From an uncultured Pelagibacteraceae bacterium (GTDB lineage Bacteria > Pseudomonadota > Alphaproteobacteria > Pelagibacterales > Pelagibacteraceae), in the NCBI GenBank assembly GCA_902615445.1, contig CACMOQ010000002.1, positions 62,001-126,000 on the forward strand: a stretch of 64,000 bases of DNA, given 5' to 3'. Below, in pieces: positions 54,738 to 63,737 of this stretch. The first letter of the stretch is position 1, and the number at the start of each line of letters is the position of its first letter. The translations under genes and the position numbers were made by a program. The notes beneath the pieces are model-generated. The model was not told the origin of the DNA and did no database searches. It saw nothing but the letters and a program-made list of their open reading frames with translations.

Positions 54738-55883
54738 TTAAATAAAAACAGTTTTGGAATTTATATTTTCTAAAATGTCTTTTTTAATTTCATCTTTGTG
54801 AACACCAGCCTTTAGAATGACAATTGGTTTTTCATATTTAGATAAAATTTTTGGTGATCTTACTTTTAATTTCGTTCCGTATAATCTTTTATTTTGCTTC
54901 TGTTTGTCGTTATCTAAGACAAATTTAATTTTTTTTTCGTTTAAACCGAAGTTTAAAAGATATTGAGAGAAGACATGTGCTCCAAATAAAAAAATTGGAT
55001 TTCTTAATTTTTTATTCAATATCAATCTATTCAATTTTTTTATTAGTTTTAAATGATATAAAATATAATCATTATACATTTTTTTATATCGGCTATATTT
55101 TGACTTTAAGGAGGGTTTTCTTTTTTTTTTTAATTTTTTGCAAGCATAAAAAATACTGTGGTCCTTTTTAAAAAATTTTTTTTCTAATATCTCAAAGCCA
55201 TACATATCAAGAAAATATTTTAAATAAGGCTCAGTAAGGAACATTGTATGCTCAAAATTTACACAATTTGTGTATTTCTTTTTTAAATGAATTTCTAAAT
55301 GAGGAATTGAAAAAATCATTAATTTACCTGGTAAAATTTTATCATCTAGATCCTTCATAAACCTGTGTAGATCATAAATATGCTCTATTACATGTGAATG
55401 TGTAAAAACATCTATAGAGGATGGTATTTCAATTTTTTCGTCAAAAAATTTTTTAATAACCTTAACTTTAATTTTTTTATTAACTCTTGGATTGGGTTCA
55501 ACAATAGTCCATTTTATTTTATCATTTAATCTTAAATATTTTTGAAAAAGGATTCCATGACAAGCTCCAATTTCTAGAACATTTTGGGGTTTATGCCTAT
55601 AAATAAAATTCGCGAACTCTGAATGATGCTCCTCCCATGCTTTACCAACACAACCTGAATTATGAGTTTCTGGATATAAAATCTTAAGTGGCAATAAAGG
55701 ATTTAATTGTATCATTCCAGAACTCTTACTAATTTGCCATCTCATTCTAAAAAATTTATCTGACAAAACTTCCTTGCTGGTCACTCCCATAAAAACTGGA
55801 AAATTTTTAAATTCATAAAGAGTTTCTAAATCTTTCTTTCCATAGATAACATCTTTGTTTCTTACAATTTCTTTAATTTTCAT
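54738..55883 (-). CDS. Sugar C-methyltransferase-like protein (Methyltransf_13/14 type)
   Basis: The N-terminal part has FKNFPVFMGV and SKSSGMIQLNPLLPL, corresponding to the zinc-ribbon and linker of this family but with the Cys residues lost. The SAM motif VLEIGACHGILFQKYL is near residue 100, followed by FTHSHVIEHIYD and FSIPHLE. The C-terminal domain (PIFLFGAHVFSQYLLNFGL) is the Rossmann-like Methyltransf_14 part. Length is 381 residues. It overlaps the nucleotidyltransferase-kinase gene by 11 bases and so belongs to the higher-sugar block. It is a distant relative of the gene at 36120. Confidence 0.78.
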   Translation of the reverse strand: MKIKEIVRNKDVIYGKKDLETLYEFKNFPVFMGVTSKEVLSDKFFRMRWQISKSSGMIQLNPLLPLKILYPETHNSGCVGKAWEEHHSEFANFIYRHKPQNVLEIGACHGILFQKYLRLNDKIKWTIVEPNPRVNKKIKVKVIKKFFDEKIEIPSSIDVFTHSHVIEHIYDLHRFMKDLDDKILPGKLMIFSIPHLEIHLKKKYTNCVNFEHTMFLTEPYLKYFLDMYGFEILEKKFFKKDHSIFYACKKLKKKRKPSLKSKYSRYKKMYNDYILYHLKLIKKLNRLILNKKLRNPIFLFGAHVFSQYLLNFGLNEKKIKFVLDNDKQKQNKRLYGTKLKVRSPKILSKYEKPIVILKAGVHKDEIKKDILENINSKTVFI

Positions 55884-57453
55884 TTAGAGTGGTTTTCTCA
55901 TTAATTAAAGTGTTATAAATCATTAGTTTGCCAAGATAAAATAAAAAAATTGAGTACGGATTATGATGAAGAGCGGCAATATTCAAATAAATTAATCCAC
56001 AAATAATTTTAATTTTTTTTAAATTATAATCTTTTAATTTGATCCATTCTTCAAAAAGTTTAATTGATATCAAATTATTAAATTTTTTTTTTATTTTAAT
56101 ATGAATATTATTTTTCTCTTTGATAACTTCAAACTGATTTTTAAGAACAATGTCGTGTGAAACAATCATGCCATGTAGTAATTTTGCAAAATCATAATAT
56201 ATATCACCATAGTTTAAACTTGATCCAAAATCTTGTCTCCAATCTAATAATTTTATTTTTTTGGAATTTATAATTATATTTTCAAAATGTAAATCACCAT
56301 GAAAATTTACTGGAATTCCGACTGAAAGTTTTTTCCAATCTATCATGTTAAATAAATCTTTAATGTTAGGAACAAATTTACCATTAATTTTTATCCCTTT
56401 ATCTTTAAAATTATTTTTTTTGTAAAATTGTCTTATTCTTTCTAATGTCTTATTTCTGTAAAATTTTAAACATGTTTTTGAGAAATTTTTTTTTTCTTTC
56501 AAACTTAATTTTTTTTCAACCCAAAAGTTTTGGAGAAAAATAATCAATTTTCGGAAGTTATCTTTATTATTTTTTTTTGAGAAGATTTCGCCTTTAATTT
56601 TTTTGTAGGCATAAAAATTTTTGGAATAATCTAAAATCTTTGGGGTAAATTTTTTTAAAATTTTTTGTCTCAAAACTCTCTTCTTTATAAAGTTTCTATC
56701 AACATGAAATTTAATAACTTTATTATTAACAAAAGAAATAAACTCATTATCTTTTGGTAAAATATTTTGAGTTACATTTGGTCTTTTTTTTTTTCTTAAA
56801 TTTTTTAAACTTTTAATTGAACCACAATCACTCCACTTAAAATTGAAAATATGAACTTTTTGATTAATTATTTTCTGAATTCCAACTACTTCACCTGCAT
56901 TTATAGTTTTTTTATTTTTTTTAATAGCCTTCCAAAATTTATCAAAATCATATATTCCTGCAATTCCAACGTAATTAAATTTACCTTTTTTAGAATTTTT
57001 TTCTAAGATACCTACCAACCTTTTTTTTTTAATCTTTAGTGTTCTATATAATTTGGGTGAATAACTTTTCGAATAACCAATCCAATTTTTGTCAGGTTGT
57101 GGTATTATCTTGTTATCAACATATGCATCACATGAAAAAAAAATAAATGGAGATTTTAAAAACTTTTTACACTCATAAATACTGAGACCTAATCCTGAGC
57201 CATTTCCTTTAAATTTACTTACCCAAACAAATTTAAACCTATTTTTAGGATGAGCAATATTTAAATATTGTTTGACTAAGTCACCCTTGTATCCTAGCGC
57301 TATCACGAATTCAGTATCGATCGGAAATTTTTCTATAATGTGAGAGATTACTGGTTTGTTATTCACTAAAACTAAGGATTTATTTATATATTTTGTTTCA
57401 TGATTCAATCTAGAACCTATTCCAGCAGTTGGTATTAAAACTTTATATTTCAA
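55873..57453 (-). CDS. Fused sugar nucleotidyltransferase and choline/aminoglycoside-kinase-like phosphotransferase
   Basis: Two enzymes are joined in 526 residues. The first, residues 1-225, is a GlmU/RmlA/LicC-like nucleotidyltransferase: LIPTAGIGSRLNHET with Lys25 in NKSLVLV, FFSCDAYVD with metal-binding Asp109, and the closing WSDCGS. The second, about 245-525, is a protein-kinase-like phosphotransferase with the Brenner motif FHGDLHFENI (Asp387, Asn392) and the metal-binding LLDWRQDFG (Asp404). The pair could phosphorylate a sugar and activate it with a nucleotide. It lies 1 base from the cupin gene. Confidence 0.85.
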   Translation of the reverse strand: MKYKVLIPTAGIGSRLNHETKYINKSLVLVNNKPVISHIIEKFPIDTEFVIALGYKGDLVKQYLNIAHPKNRFKFVWVSKFKGNGSGLGLSIYECKKFLKSPFIFFSCDAYVDNKIIPQPDKNWIGYSKSYSPKLYRTLKIKKKRLVGILEKNSKKGKFNYVGIAGIYDFDKFWKAIKKNKKTINAGEVVGIQKIINQKVHIFNFKWSDCGSIKSLKNLRKKKRPNVTQNILPKDNEFISFVNNKVIKFHVDRNFIKKRVLRQKILKKFTPKILDYSKNFYAYKKIKGEIFSKKNNKDNFRKLIIFLQNFWVEKKLSLKEKKNFSKTCLKFYRNKTLERIRQFYKKNNFKDKGIKINGKFVPNIKDLFNMIDWKKLSVGIPVNFHGDLHFENIIINSKKIKLLDWRQDFGSSLNYGDIYYDFAKLLHGMIVSHDIVLKNQFEVIKEKNNIHIKIKKKFNNLISIKLFEEWIKLKDYNLKKIKIICGLIYLNIAALHHNPYSIFLFYLGKLMIYNTLINEKTTLNEN

Positions 57454-57454
57454 G

Positions 57455-57811
57455 CTAAACTCTATTATAGTCGTCTGATATTCTTACAACATCCTTTAAG
57501 TCTGAAGTACTTGCCTCAAGGTATATAGATTTTTTTGATTTGGCAAACATTCTATGTATCTCTTTTTTTTTCAATGTAAAAAATTCACCGTTTTTTAGTT
57601 TTTTTATTTTAAGATTTTTCAAACTTTTACCATGTAAAATAAACAAAGGTCCTTCTAAAACAAATATAGTTTCTATTTTTTTTTTGTGATATTGCAAACT
57701 ACATCTACTATAAGAATTCATTACTAATTTTTTTACAGTATAAAATTTATTTGTATGAATTATCTCTTCACTCCCCCAAGGTTTTTTTAAAAATTTTTTT
57801 TTGTTTTTCAT
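57455..57811 (-). CDS. Cupin protein of phosphomannose isomerase type II class
   Basis: This single-domain 118-residue cupin has KPWGSEEIIHTNKFYTVKKL and CSLQYHKKKIETIFVLEG, the metal-site cupin motif 1 of mannose-6-phosphate isomerase C-terminal domains, then KKKEIHRMFA as motif 2. It may isomerise a hexose or heptose phosphate for the same pathway as its neighbours. It is coupled to the GT2 gene (4-base overlap). Confidence 0.8.
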   Translation of the reverse strand: MKNKKKFLKKPWGSEEIIHTNKFYTVKKLVMNSYSRCSLQYHKKKIETIFVLEGPLFILHGKSLKNLKIKKLKNGEFFTLKKKEIHRMFAKSKKSIYLEASTSDLKDVVRISDDYNRV

Positions 57812-58635
57812 ATCTTATACTTTCTATACTCTGGATAGTACTCAAAGAATTTATCATAAAAGTTCTTCACATACATGTTCATTGACCACTTACTTGAAAA
57901 ACCATATTTTTTTTTCATCCATTTTTTTCCCTCATGTATATAAAGTTTTAAATTCTTATCATATTTATCTGTTTTAATAACGTGTGAAAGATTAAGTAAA
58001 TATTTTTCATTTTCCTCTCTCCAAACTGAGCTAGTAATTGCTACACTCCAATGATTAGAGTATGCTTTAGCAATAATTTCACTTTCAAGTCCATAGCCTC
58101 TAAAATTTGTACCATCGAAAAGGAAATTTTTATAACCAGGTTTTTTTAGATCAAATATTTCTTCAATGAATTTTCTTCTTATAAATAAAGCGTTATCATA
58201 CAAAAACCAAAAATATTTTATTCCATTTTTAGGAATTATTTTTTTTTCTCCCCAATTTTTGGAACAAGGGGATAAAATTGCCAATTTTTTGTGTTTATCT
58301 AAAATATTAAGCATTTTCTTTATTATTCTTTTATTTTCAAACTCTGAATCGTTTGTTATTAAAAAAAAAGCATCATAATTATAAAAACTTCCTTCATCAT
58401 ATAATTTTCTTAGGGCATAATTCATACCTCTAAAAAATCTTAGTCCATTTTTTTTTACCAAAGGATCTTTTGCCCACCATGTATAATATTTTGATAATTT
58501 TTTTTGATCACTACCTGATTCTAATATAAAAATATCTGATTCTTTTTGATTATATTTTTTGAGCTTTAAATAGAGTTTGTTGGTTACCTCTGGTAAATTT
58601 CTATTTAATATAACTGTGGCAACTCTTTTTTTCAT
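57808..58635 (-). CDS. GT2-like glycosyltransferase
   Basis: The 275-residue protein has VATVILNRNLPEVTNKLY, IFILESGSDQKKLSKYYTWW, the LRFFRGMNYALRKLY segment and FLITNDSEFEN, where NDSE matches a GT2 DxD site. A C-terminal GYGLESEIIAKAYSNHW segment is on the acceptor side. It resembles rhamnosyltransferase-like GT2 proteins only loosely. Its place between the cupin and aldolase-like genes suggests it transfers the sugar made by this block. Confidence 0.72.
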   Translation of the reverse strand: MKKRVATVILNRNLPEVTNKLYLKLKKYNQKESDIFILESGSDQKKLSKYYTWWAKDPLVKKNGLRFFRGMNYALRKLYDEGSFYNYDAFFLITNDSEFENKRIIKKMLNILDKHKKLAILSPCSKNWGEKKIIPKNGIKYFWFLYDNALFIRRKFIEEIFDLKKPGYKNFLFDGTNFRGYGLESEIIAKAYSNHWSVAITSSVWREENEKYLLNLSHVIKTDKYDKNLKLYIHEGKKWMKKKYGFSSKWSMNMYVKNFYDKFFEYYPEYRKYKI

Positions 58636-58636
58636 G

Positions 58637-59794
58637 CTAATTAATTAATCGAAAGTTTTTTAAATATCTAAGAATAGACTCTTTAACAGAATTTTTTAAT
58701 ATTTCATTCAAATTTAATTTTCTTTTTTTTAAATCAAAATTAAGCTGGCTAATAATCTCTCTTCCCTCAACTGAGGAGAACAAATAATGTCCACATATAA
58801 GTGCTTTTTCTTGATCGGGTAAATTTTCATTTAGAACCCACTTTTTCCACTTTTTAGAGTTCACGCATAATTCGATGAACTCATTTTTTAGCTTTGGATT
58901 ATATCTGTGCATTAATTCAAAAAGTTTTTTTGTTTCTGCAACACCAAATTCAGGTGCTACATTAGAAGCGTGTATACCCAAAAAGGGATGCCACCTTAAA
59001 GACTCTGATGTTAAATAATCAGTATTATGCTCTTTAAAGTAAACTCCAAACTTTTTACAAATTTCTAAAAGTTTAAATATTTGTATTTCTACTGGAATTT
59101 GATTTTTTATTCTTATATTTGAATCAAAAATTCCTACATTTCTTCGCTCCATAACTTTAGTGCCTGACTGGAGCACTATAAAAAATAATTTTGGTAGTTT
59201 AGCTTTTTCACAAAAACTTACTAATTTTTCCAAAAAGAATTCAATTTCTTCAAATGTATTAGTTGAGCCAGATTGTTCTTCCGTTCCAACCTCAATTAAA
59301 ATTTCTTTTTTTAATTTTCTAGAAATTTGATAACAATAATCATACAACTCATATGTTCTTTCTAATGACAATTTAATTCTATTTTTTTCGCTCAAAAATA
59401 AACTTGCATCAATATGAATAATTTTAAAGTTGTTTTTGATATCCTCCATATATGAGGATTTTGCTGAAATCATAGCATCTTTTATATTTAGTCTTTTTCT
59501 TATTTCTAAATCATTTTGCCATGGTCCACCGTGATCTCTGCATAAAATAATATTTTTCTTTTTATCTTTTTTTTTGACATATTTTGAAAATGACTCTGTG
59601 TCCCATTTATTAACATATCCACCACCAAATTTTTTTGCATCTATCTGTCTTCTACTAGCTATCATCATCAAGGGTAAATTAAATTGATTTGATAACTCTA
59701 TTGATGCGTCAATAACATTTAAACTCATTGGTCCAACCCCTAAGAGAGTTTTTCTTTGATTAATTATTTTTTCAAGTCTTTTTTTTATTTCCAT
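58637..59794 (-). CDS. GatZ/KbaZ-like TIM-barrel protein (tagatose-bisphosphate aldolase subunit family)
   Basis: The 385-residue protein is a distant GatZ/KbaZ (PF08013) homologue. Matching blocks in order are LLGVGPMSLNVIDAS, CRDHGGPW (family GGDHLGPN-W; here Asp87, His88), IHIDASLFLS (family IHLDASM), IEVGTEEQSG, IVLQSGTKV, and EHNTDYLTSESLRW (family HSTDYQT). GatZ is known as a helper of GatY, but no gatY-like gene is here. The many conserved Asp, Glu and His residues suggest a catalytic, possibly metal-dependent aldolase. It overlaps the HAD phosphatase gene by 23 bases. Confidence 0.78.
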   Translation of the reverse strand: MEIKKRLEKIINQRKTLLGVGPMSLNVIDASIELSNQFNLPLMMIASRRQIDAKKFGGGYVNKWDTESFSKYVKKKDKKKNIILCRDHGGPWQNDLEIRKRLNIKDAMISAKSSYMEDIKNNFKIIHIDASLFLSEKNRIKLSLERTYELYDYCYQISRKLKKEILIEVGTEEQSGSTNTFEEIEFFLEKLVSFCEKAKLPKLFFIVLQSGTKVMERRNVGIFDSNIRIKNQIPVEIQIFKLLEICKKFGVYFKEHNTDYLTSESLRWHPFLGIHASNVAPEFGVAETKKLFELMHRYNPKLKNEFIELCVNSKKWKKWVLNENLPDQEKALICGHYLFSSVEGREIISQLNFDLKKRKLNLNEILKNSVKESILRYLKNFRLIN

Positions 59795-60302
59795 TTAGAT
59801 GAGATAAGATTAGATTTTCAATTTTCTTTTTATAAAAAAATTTTTTTATCAAATGAAAACATGCTTCAGTAACTGCTCTTTCACCTGAATTTGCTTTAGT
59901 TGTAAAATTTGAATATTTTTTGGAAAGCTTATTAGAATTATTACATGAAATTGCGTAAAAACACTCTTTCATTATAATCCAATCGAAAATACCATCTCCC
60001 ATATAAATTGTTTTTTTTAAATTAAAATTTTTTTTAATCCAATTTACTCTTTGATGATTTCTAACTAAACTAATTTTAAAATTCATATCATTTTGAACTC
60101 TTTTTTTTGAAATTTTAAAACCTCTAAAATCGGAAGATAGGAAAGAAATATTCAAAAATTTAGATGTTATTTTTAAAGCATCATTATCATCGGGTCCAAA
60201 AATTTTAGCAAACTTACCATTTTTATTATATATAAAAGATCCGGTTGTTAAAATTCCATCTACATCTAATAAAAAATCTACAGGCTTTTGTTTTAAAGGC
60301 AT
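59772..60302 (-). CDS. HAD-family phosphatase, KdsC-like
   Basis: The 176-residue protein belongs to the cap-less HAD group of Kdo-8-phosphate and NeuNAc-9-phosphate phosphatases. LLDVDGILTTGSF has nucleophile Asp13 and Asp15. FLSSDFRGFKISKKR replaces the TGR loop, and YMGDGIFDWIIMK gives the metal-binding Asp pair. GERAVTEACFHLI matches the KdsC C-terminal tail. I start at ATG 60302; a TTG three codons earlier would touch the upstream stop. It probably dephosphorylates the product of the GatZ-like enzyme. Confidence 0.85.
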   Translation of the reverse strand: MPLKQKPVDFLLDVDGILTTGSFIYNKNGKFAKIFGPDDNDALKITSKFLNISFLSSDFRGFKISKKRVQNDMNFKISLVRNHQRVNWIKKNFNLKKTIYMGDGIFDWIIMKECFYAISCNNSNKLSKKYSNFTTKANSGERAVTEACFHLIKKFFYKKKIENLILSHLNGNKKKT

Positions 60303-60307
60303 AATGA

Positions 60308-61774
60308 TCAAATAATATCCAAGATATCATTATAAGCTTTATTAACAATTAAAAATTTATTTTTAGAGTTCATAAGCTTATCAAATTGATTCATAAATTC
60401 ATCTTTTCCCACATGACGTTCTGGTTCAGTTAAATTATATATATTCTCTCTTAACAATTCTTCTTTTCTAATAAAAAGAGCACACTTGGCGTTGATCATA
60501 TCTGTAGTATTAAGTCTTTTAATTTCTTTAAATTTTAGACAATCAACTAATTCTTTTCTATCGTTTATCAGATGTGTGAAGCCTAAATCAGAAAAATATG
60601 ATCTAGAACTTGTATAAGCACATTTTCCTAACGCTGCATACTCAATGGCTATTGTGCCTCGAGATGTGAAAATACGGTCTGCAATTTCTAAAATAGATTT
60701 TGTACTTATATTGTTATCTATTAATTGAACATTTTTAATTTTTTTTTTTTCCAAGATATTTTTAACCACATCGCTTTCTTTATAAAAATCTGACATTGGA
60801 TGTTTTTTGATAAACCAATGGAAGTGTTCATTTTCCTTGACTTTTTCTAAAATGAACTCTAATTCGTCTAAAAAATCATCGAATAAAAATTTTCCATAAA
60901 GATGATTTGCATCTTTAAATCCGTGAGTTGCGATAACAAATATAGGTCTTTTGTTATCAATCGCATATTTTTTTATAAATTCTCTTTTATTAATTTCAAA
61001 TTTATCCCCAAAAGCTCTCTTAGCATCTAATTCATTAAAATGTAAATTGTTAGCTTTTCTATCTTTGGTGAAACTTTGTCCGTTTAATCTCATTGCAAAA
61101 TATTCACTAGCCAAATTTACCTTTTGATTATTTTCTCTAAATTTTTGTAATCTCTCTTTAGATATATGATAGAATCCTTTCAAAGACTTCTCATAATCTT
61201 CAAATATTCTATAATAATTACCGCCAATCATTAAAGTTTTAATTTTTTTATATGTTGAAATCCTTAGGGCTAGACTCGAAATTGATGCATAACTATACGA
61301 AGTTGCAATATACAATTCGATTTTTTTTTTTTTAATGAAGTGTTCTATTGATAAAACTTTAAAGATTGTCGAAATTATTAATCTGATGAGGCTCAAGCTT
61401 ATAAAATTACTCCTAAAATTATAATAAAATCTTACATATTGATCGTAAACTAAATCTCCTACGTAAATATTTTTTACTTTAAAATTATTTACAAGCCATT
61501 TCTTTTTATAGATAAACAGCATTATTACACTAAATACTGAGGTATATAGAAAATATAACATAAGGTACAAATTAAAGATATATTTAAAATTTTTTAAATT
61601 TATCGTTTTCAATTTAAAGAAAGAAAGAAGTTTAATCGTATAATTATCAATTTTTCTATCGTGAAGAAAAAAAGCATCAAAATTTTTTTTTTCATTTAAT
61701 AGCTTACTAGCAAATAAAGCCCTTGCATCACTATCTAATCTACCTCTGTAACAAATAAGAATATTTTTCATCAA
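60308..61774 (-). CDS. Capsule-type glycosyltransferase-like protein (KpsS/GT-B-like)
   Basis: The 488-residue protein begins ILICYRGRLDSDARALFASKLL. A hydrophobic stretch follows (about residues 66-92), and a C-terminal GT-B domain carries IFVIATHGFKDANHLYG, HFHWFIKKHPMSDFY and FTSRGTIAIEYAALGKCAYTS, a run shared by capsule transferases of the KpsS/LipB and glycerophosphotransferase classes. It is the first gene of the higher-sugar block and may add the Kdo-like sugar. Family assignment is tentative. Confidence 0.65.
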   Translation of the reverse strand: MMKNILICYRGRLDSDARALFASKLLNEKKNFDAFFLHDRKIDNYTIKLLSFFKLKTINLKNFKYIFNLYLMLYFLYTSVFSVIMLFIYKKKWLVNNFKVKNIYVGDLVYDQYVRFYYNFRSNFISLSLIRLIISTIFKVLSIEHFIKKKKIELYIATSYSYASISSLALRISTYKKIKTLMIGGNYYRIFEDYEKSLKGFYHISKERLQKFRENNQKVNLASEYFAMRLNGQSFTKDRKANNLHFNELDAKRAFGDKFEINKREFIKKYAIDNKRPIFVIATHGFKDANHLYGKFLFDDFLDELEFILEKVKENEHFHWFIKKHPMSDFYKESDVVKNILEKKKIKNVQLIDNNISTKSILEIADRIFTSRGTIAIEYAALGKCAYTSSRSYFSDLGFTHLINDRKELVDCLKFKEIKRLNTTDMINAKCALFIRKEELLRENIYNLTEPERHVGKDEFMNQFDKLMNSKNKFLIVNKAYNDILDII

Positions 61775-62003
61775 TATTAAATAATTTTTTGAAAATTTTA
61801 GTAATATTAATCACGATTTATGGCTAAATTAAGAGAATTTCAATAGTCACTTTAAAATTCTTTTTGAGCTTATAATTAATCTTAGACCATGATTTATAAT
61901 TTTGCATTAAATTACATTTATAAATATAATAAATTTTGTATTTTAATTTTTATGAAACTTACCTAAAATTCAAAATATTCAAAGTTTTTAGAAAAACGAT
62001 TAT

Positions 62004-62918
62004 ATGAAAAAAATTATAATGTATCATTATGTTAGAAACAAAATTAAAGAATATCCATATTCGAATCATCTATCCAAAAAAAAATTTTTAGCCCAATTAA
62101 ATTTTTTTTTAAAAAATGGTGGTATAGTAGACAAAAAAGATAATTTTTTAAATAATAATAATAAGTATTTATTAACTTTTGATGACGGATTCAAGGATCA
62201 TTTGTATGTAGCAGAAAAATTAAAAAAAATTGGGGCTATTGGAATTTTTTTTATTCCGATGTTGCCTTATGTTGATAAAAAAATTTTAGATGTACACAAA
62301 TCTCATTTGATTTTAAGTAAGATAAAACCAAGAAAAGCTCTAAATTATCTCGAATATTATTTAAATAAATACAATTCTAAAAATATTTTAAATTATCTTG
62401 AAAAGGAAAAATTCAAAGACGTATATAAACTTCAAAATGATGATATTCAGGCAAAAAAATTTAAAAAAATCATTAATTATTATAGTGACCTGAAAATAAA
62501 ATCTAAAATTCTTGATGAGATTCTTAAAAAAGAAAACATTAAACTAAAAGCAAAAAATTTTTATTTAAATAAAGATGAGCTCAAATATATCTCAGATTTG
62601 GGCATGATCATAGGTTCTCATGGTATGTCTCATACAGTTTTGACAAGGTTAAATTATAGAAAGAAAAAAATTGAAATTCAAAAGTCAAAAGAGCTTTTGG
62701 AAAAAATTATTAAAAAGAAAGTTGATACATTTTGCTTTCCATATGGAGGTAAAAATTCATACGATAAAGATACTTTATCATTATTGCAGAAAAGTGGTTA
62801 TAAGTACTCATTTCGAGTTAAAAACCAGGATTTTAGTAAAAAACTTTATCGAAAAAAAATTTTTGAGTTACCTAGATATGATTGTAACAGATTTATTAAA
62901 GCCAACTTTGTTGAATAA
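62004..62918 (+). CDS. Polysaccharide deacetylase (CE4, NodB domain)
   Basis: The 304-residue protein begins KKIIMYHYVRN and has the NodB motif TFDDGFKDH (Asp-Asp metal site and base), SHGMSHTVLTRL (His-x3-His metal ligands) and FCFPYGGKNSYDKDTL. It has no signal peptide, so it probably acts on a cytoplasmic, lipid-linked or nucleotide sugar rather than in the periplasm. Beside a formyltransferase and NeuB it may remove an N-acetyl group that is then replaced by formyl. It is convergent with the formyltransferase, overlapping by 23 bases. Confidence 0.85.
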   Translation: MKKIIMYHYVRNKIKEYPYSNHLSKKKFLAQLNFFLKNGGIVDKKDNFLNNNNKYLLTFDDGFKDHLYVAEKLKKIGAIGIFFIPMLPYVDKKILDVHKSHLILSKIKPRKALNYLEYYLNKYNSKNILNYLEKEKFKDVYKLQNDDIQAKKFKKIINYYSDLKIKSKILDEILKKENIKLKAKNFYLNKDELKYISDLGMIIGSHGMSHTVLTRLNYRKKKIEIQKSKELLEKIIKKKVDTFCFPYGGKNSYDKDTLSLLQKSGYKYSFRVKNQDFSKKLYRKKIFELPRYDCNRFIKANFVE

Positions 62919-63687
62919 TTTTTACTTTTTTGTCCCTAAATTTTTTCTTAATTAAGTAATTTTTTAAAAAATTTTTTTTGAAATTTTTATTTAATATATT
63001 CAATTTATTTTGATCAAAATCTTTTCTTTTATAGTAATGATTAATTTTTGATTTAATTTGTTTTTTTCGTTCAATTTTATCTAAACCGACAATTAATTTA
63101 GAATAACAAGAAAACATACGTATTATCATTTTGTTACCTATCTTATGGATATTGTCGTCCTTATCTAATTCAGATCTAAATTGATGAATTACTTCTCCAG
63201 CATCAATCTCTTTATTTATGTACATAAATGTGACTCCAGCAAATTCCGGTTCATTATTTACAAAAGGAAAAACATTTGTTCCAGAGCCTCTATAGTATGG
63301 ACTTAAGCCTAAATGAACATTTAAAATTTTTTTTTTAAATATATTTAAAATTTTACCTTTTAGTATAGATGAACCATAAACTACAATTAAATCTGGATTT
63401 AAATCTAAAACTTCTTTTAGGCATCTTTTTGTTGACACATAGCCTTTATTACAAAATTTGTTATTAGACCTGTCTTTAAATTTTTTGATTATCTTATTAA
63501 AAAAAACTTTCTCATAAGCATTTCTTTTTTTAAAATGATTTAATAAACCTGGATTATTATTTTCATTTTTTTTTTGTTTTCTCTCTGAGTAAGTTCTTAA
63601 GACATCTACTTTTTTTTGATTGCTAATAAATATTCTAAAAGCTTTGTGCCTAGTAGAGTCTGAAGTAAAAATTATAATTTTTTTCAT
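62896..63687 (-). CDS. Formyltransferase-family protein (sugar N-formyltransferase candidate)
   Basis: The 263-residue protein has the Formyl_trans_N core: NVHLGLSPYYRGSGTNVFPF holds the catalytic Asn-x-His, and MYINKEIDAGEVIHQF holds the Asp. The N-terminal part binds 10-formyl-THF, and the C-terminus is short, as in sugar N-formyltransferases rather than Met-tRNA formyltransferase. It is divergent from the NeuB gene across 50 bases. The likely acceptor is an amino sugar of the nonulosonic acid pathway. Confidence 0.82.
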   Translation of the reverse strand: MKKIIIFTSDSTRHKAFRIFISNQKKVDVLRTYSERKQKKNENNNPGLLNHFKKRNAYEKVFFNKIIKKFKDRSNNKFCNKGYVSTKRCLKEVLDLNPDLIVVYGSSILKGKILNIFKKKILNVHLGLSPYYRGSGTNVFPFVNNEPEFAGVTFMYINKEIDAGEVIHQFRSELDKDDNIHKIGNKMIIRMFSCYSKLIVGLDKIERKKQIKSKINHYYKRKDFDQNKLNILNKNFKKNFLKNYLIKKKFRDKKVKIIQQSWL

Positions 63688-63737
63688 ATAAACATAATTA
63701 TCTTTATTTTTTTATATTATGCCTTAAATAATTATAA

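Noticed and set aside
61775..62003. Coding gene or RNA in the largest intergenic gap (229 bases)
   Set aside because: Only very short frames (for example 8 codons) and AT-rich sequence; it is best read as a divergent promoter region with nothing further supported.
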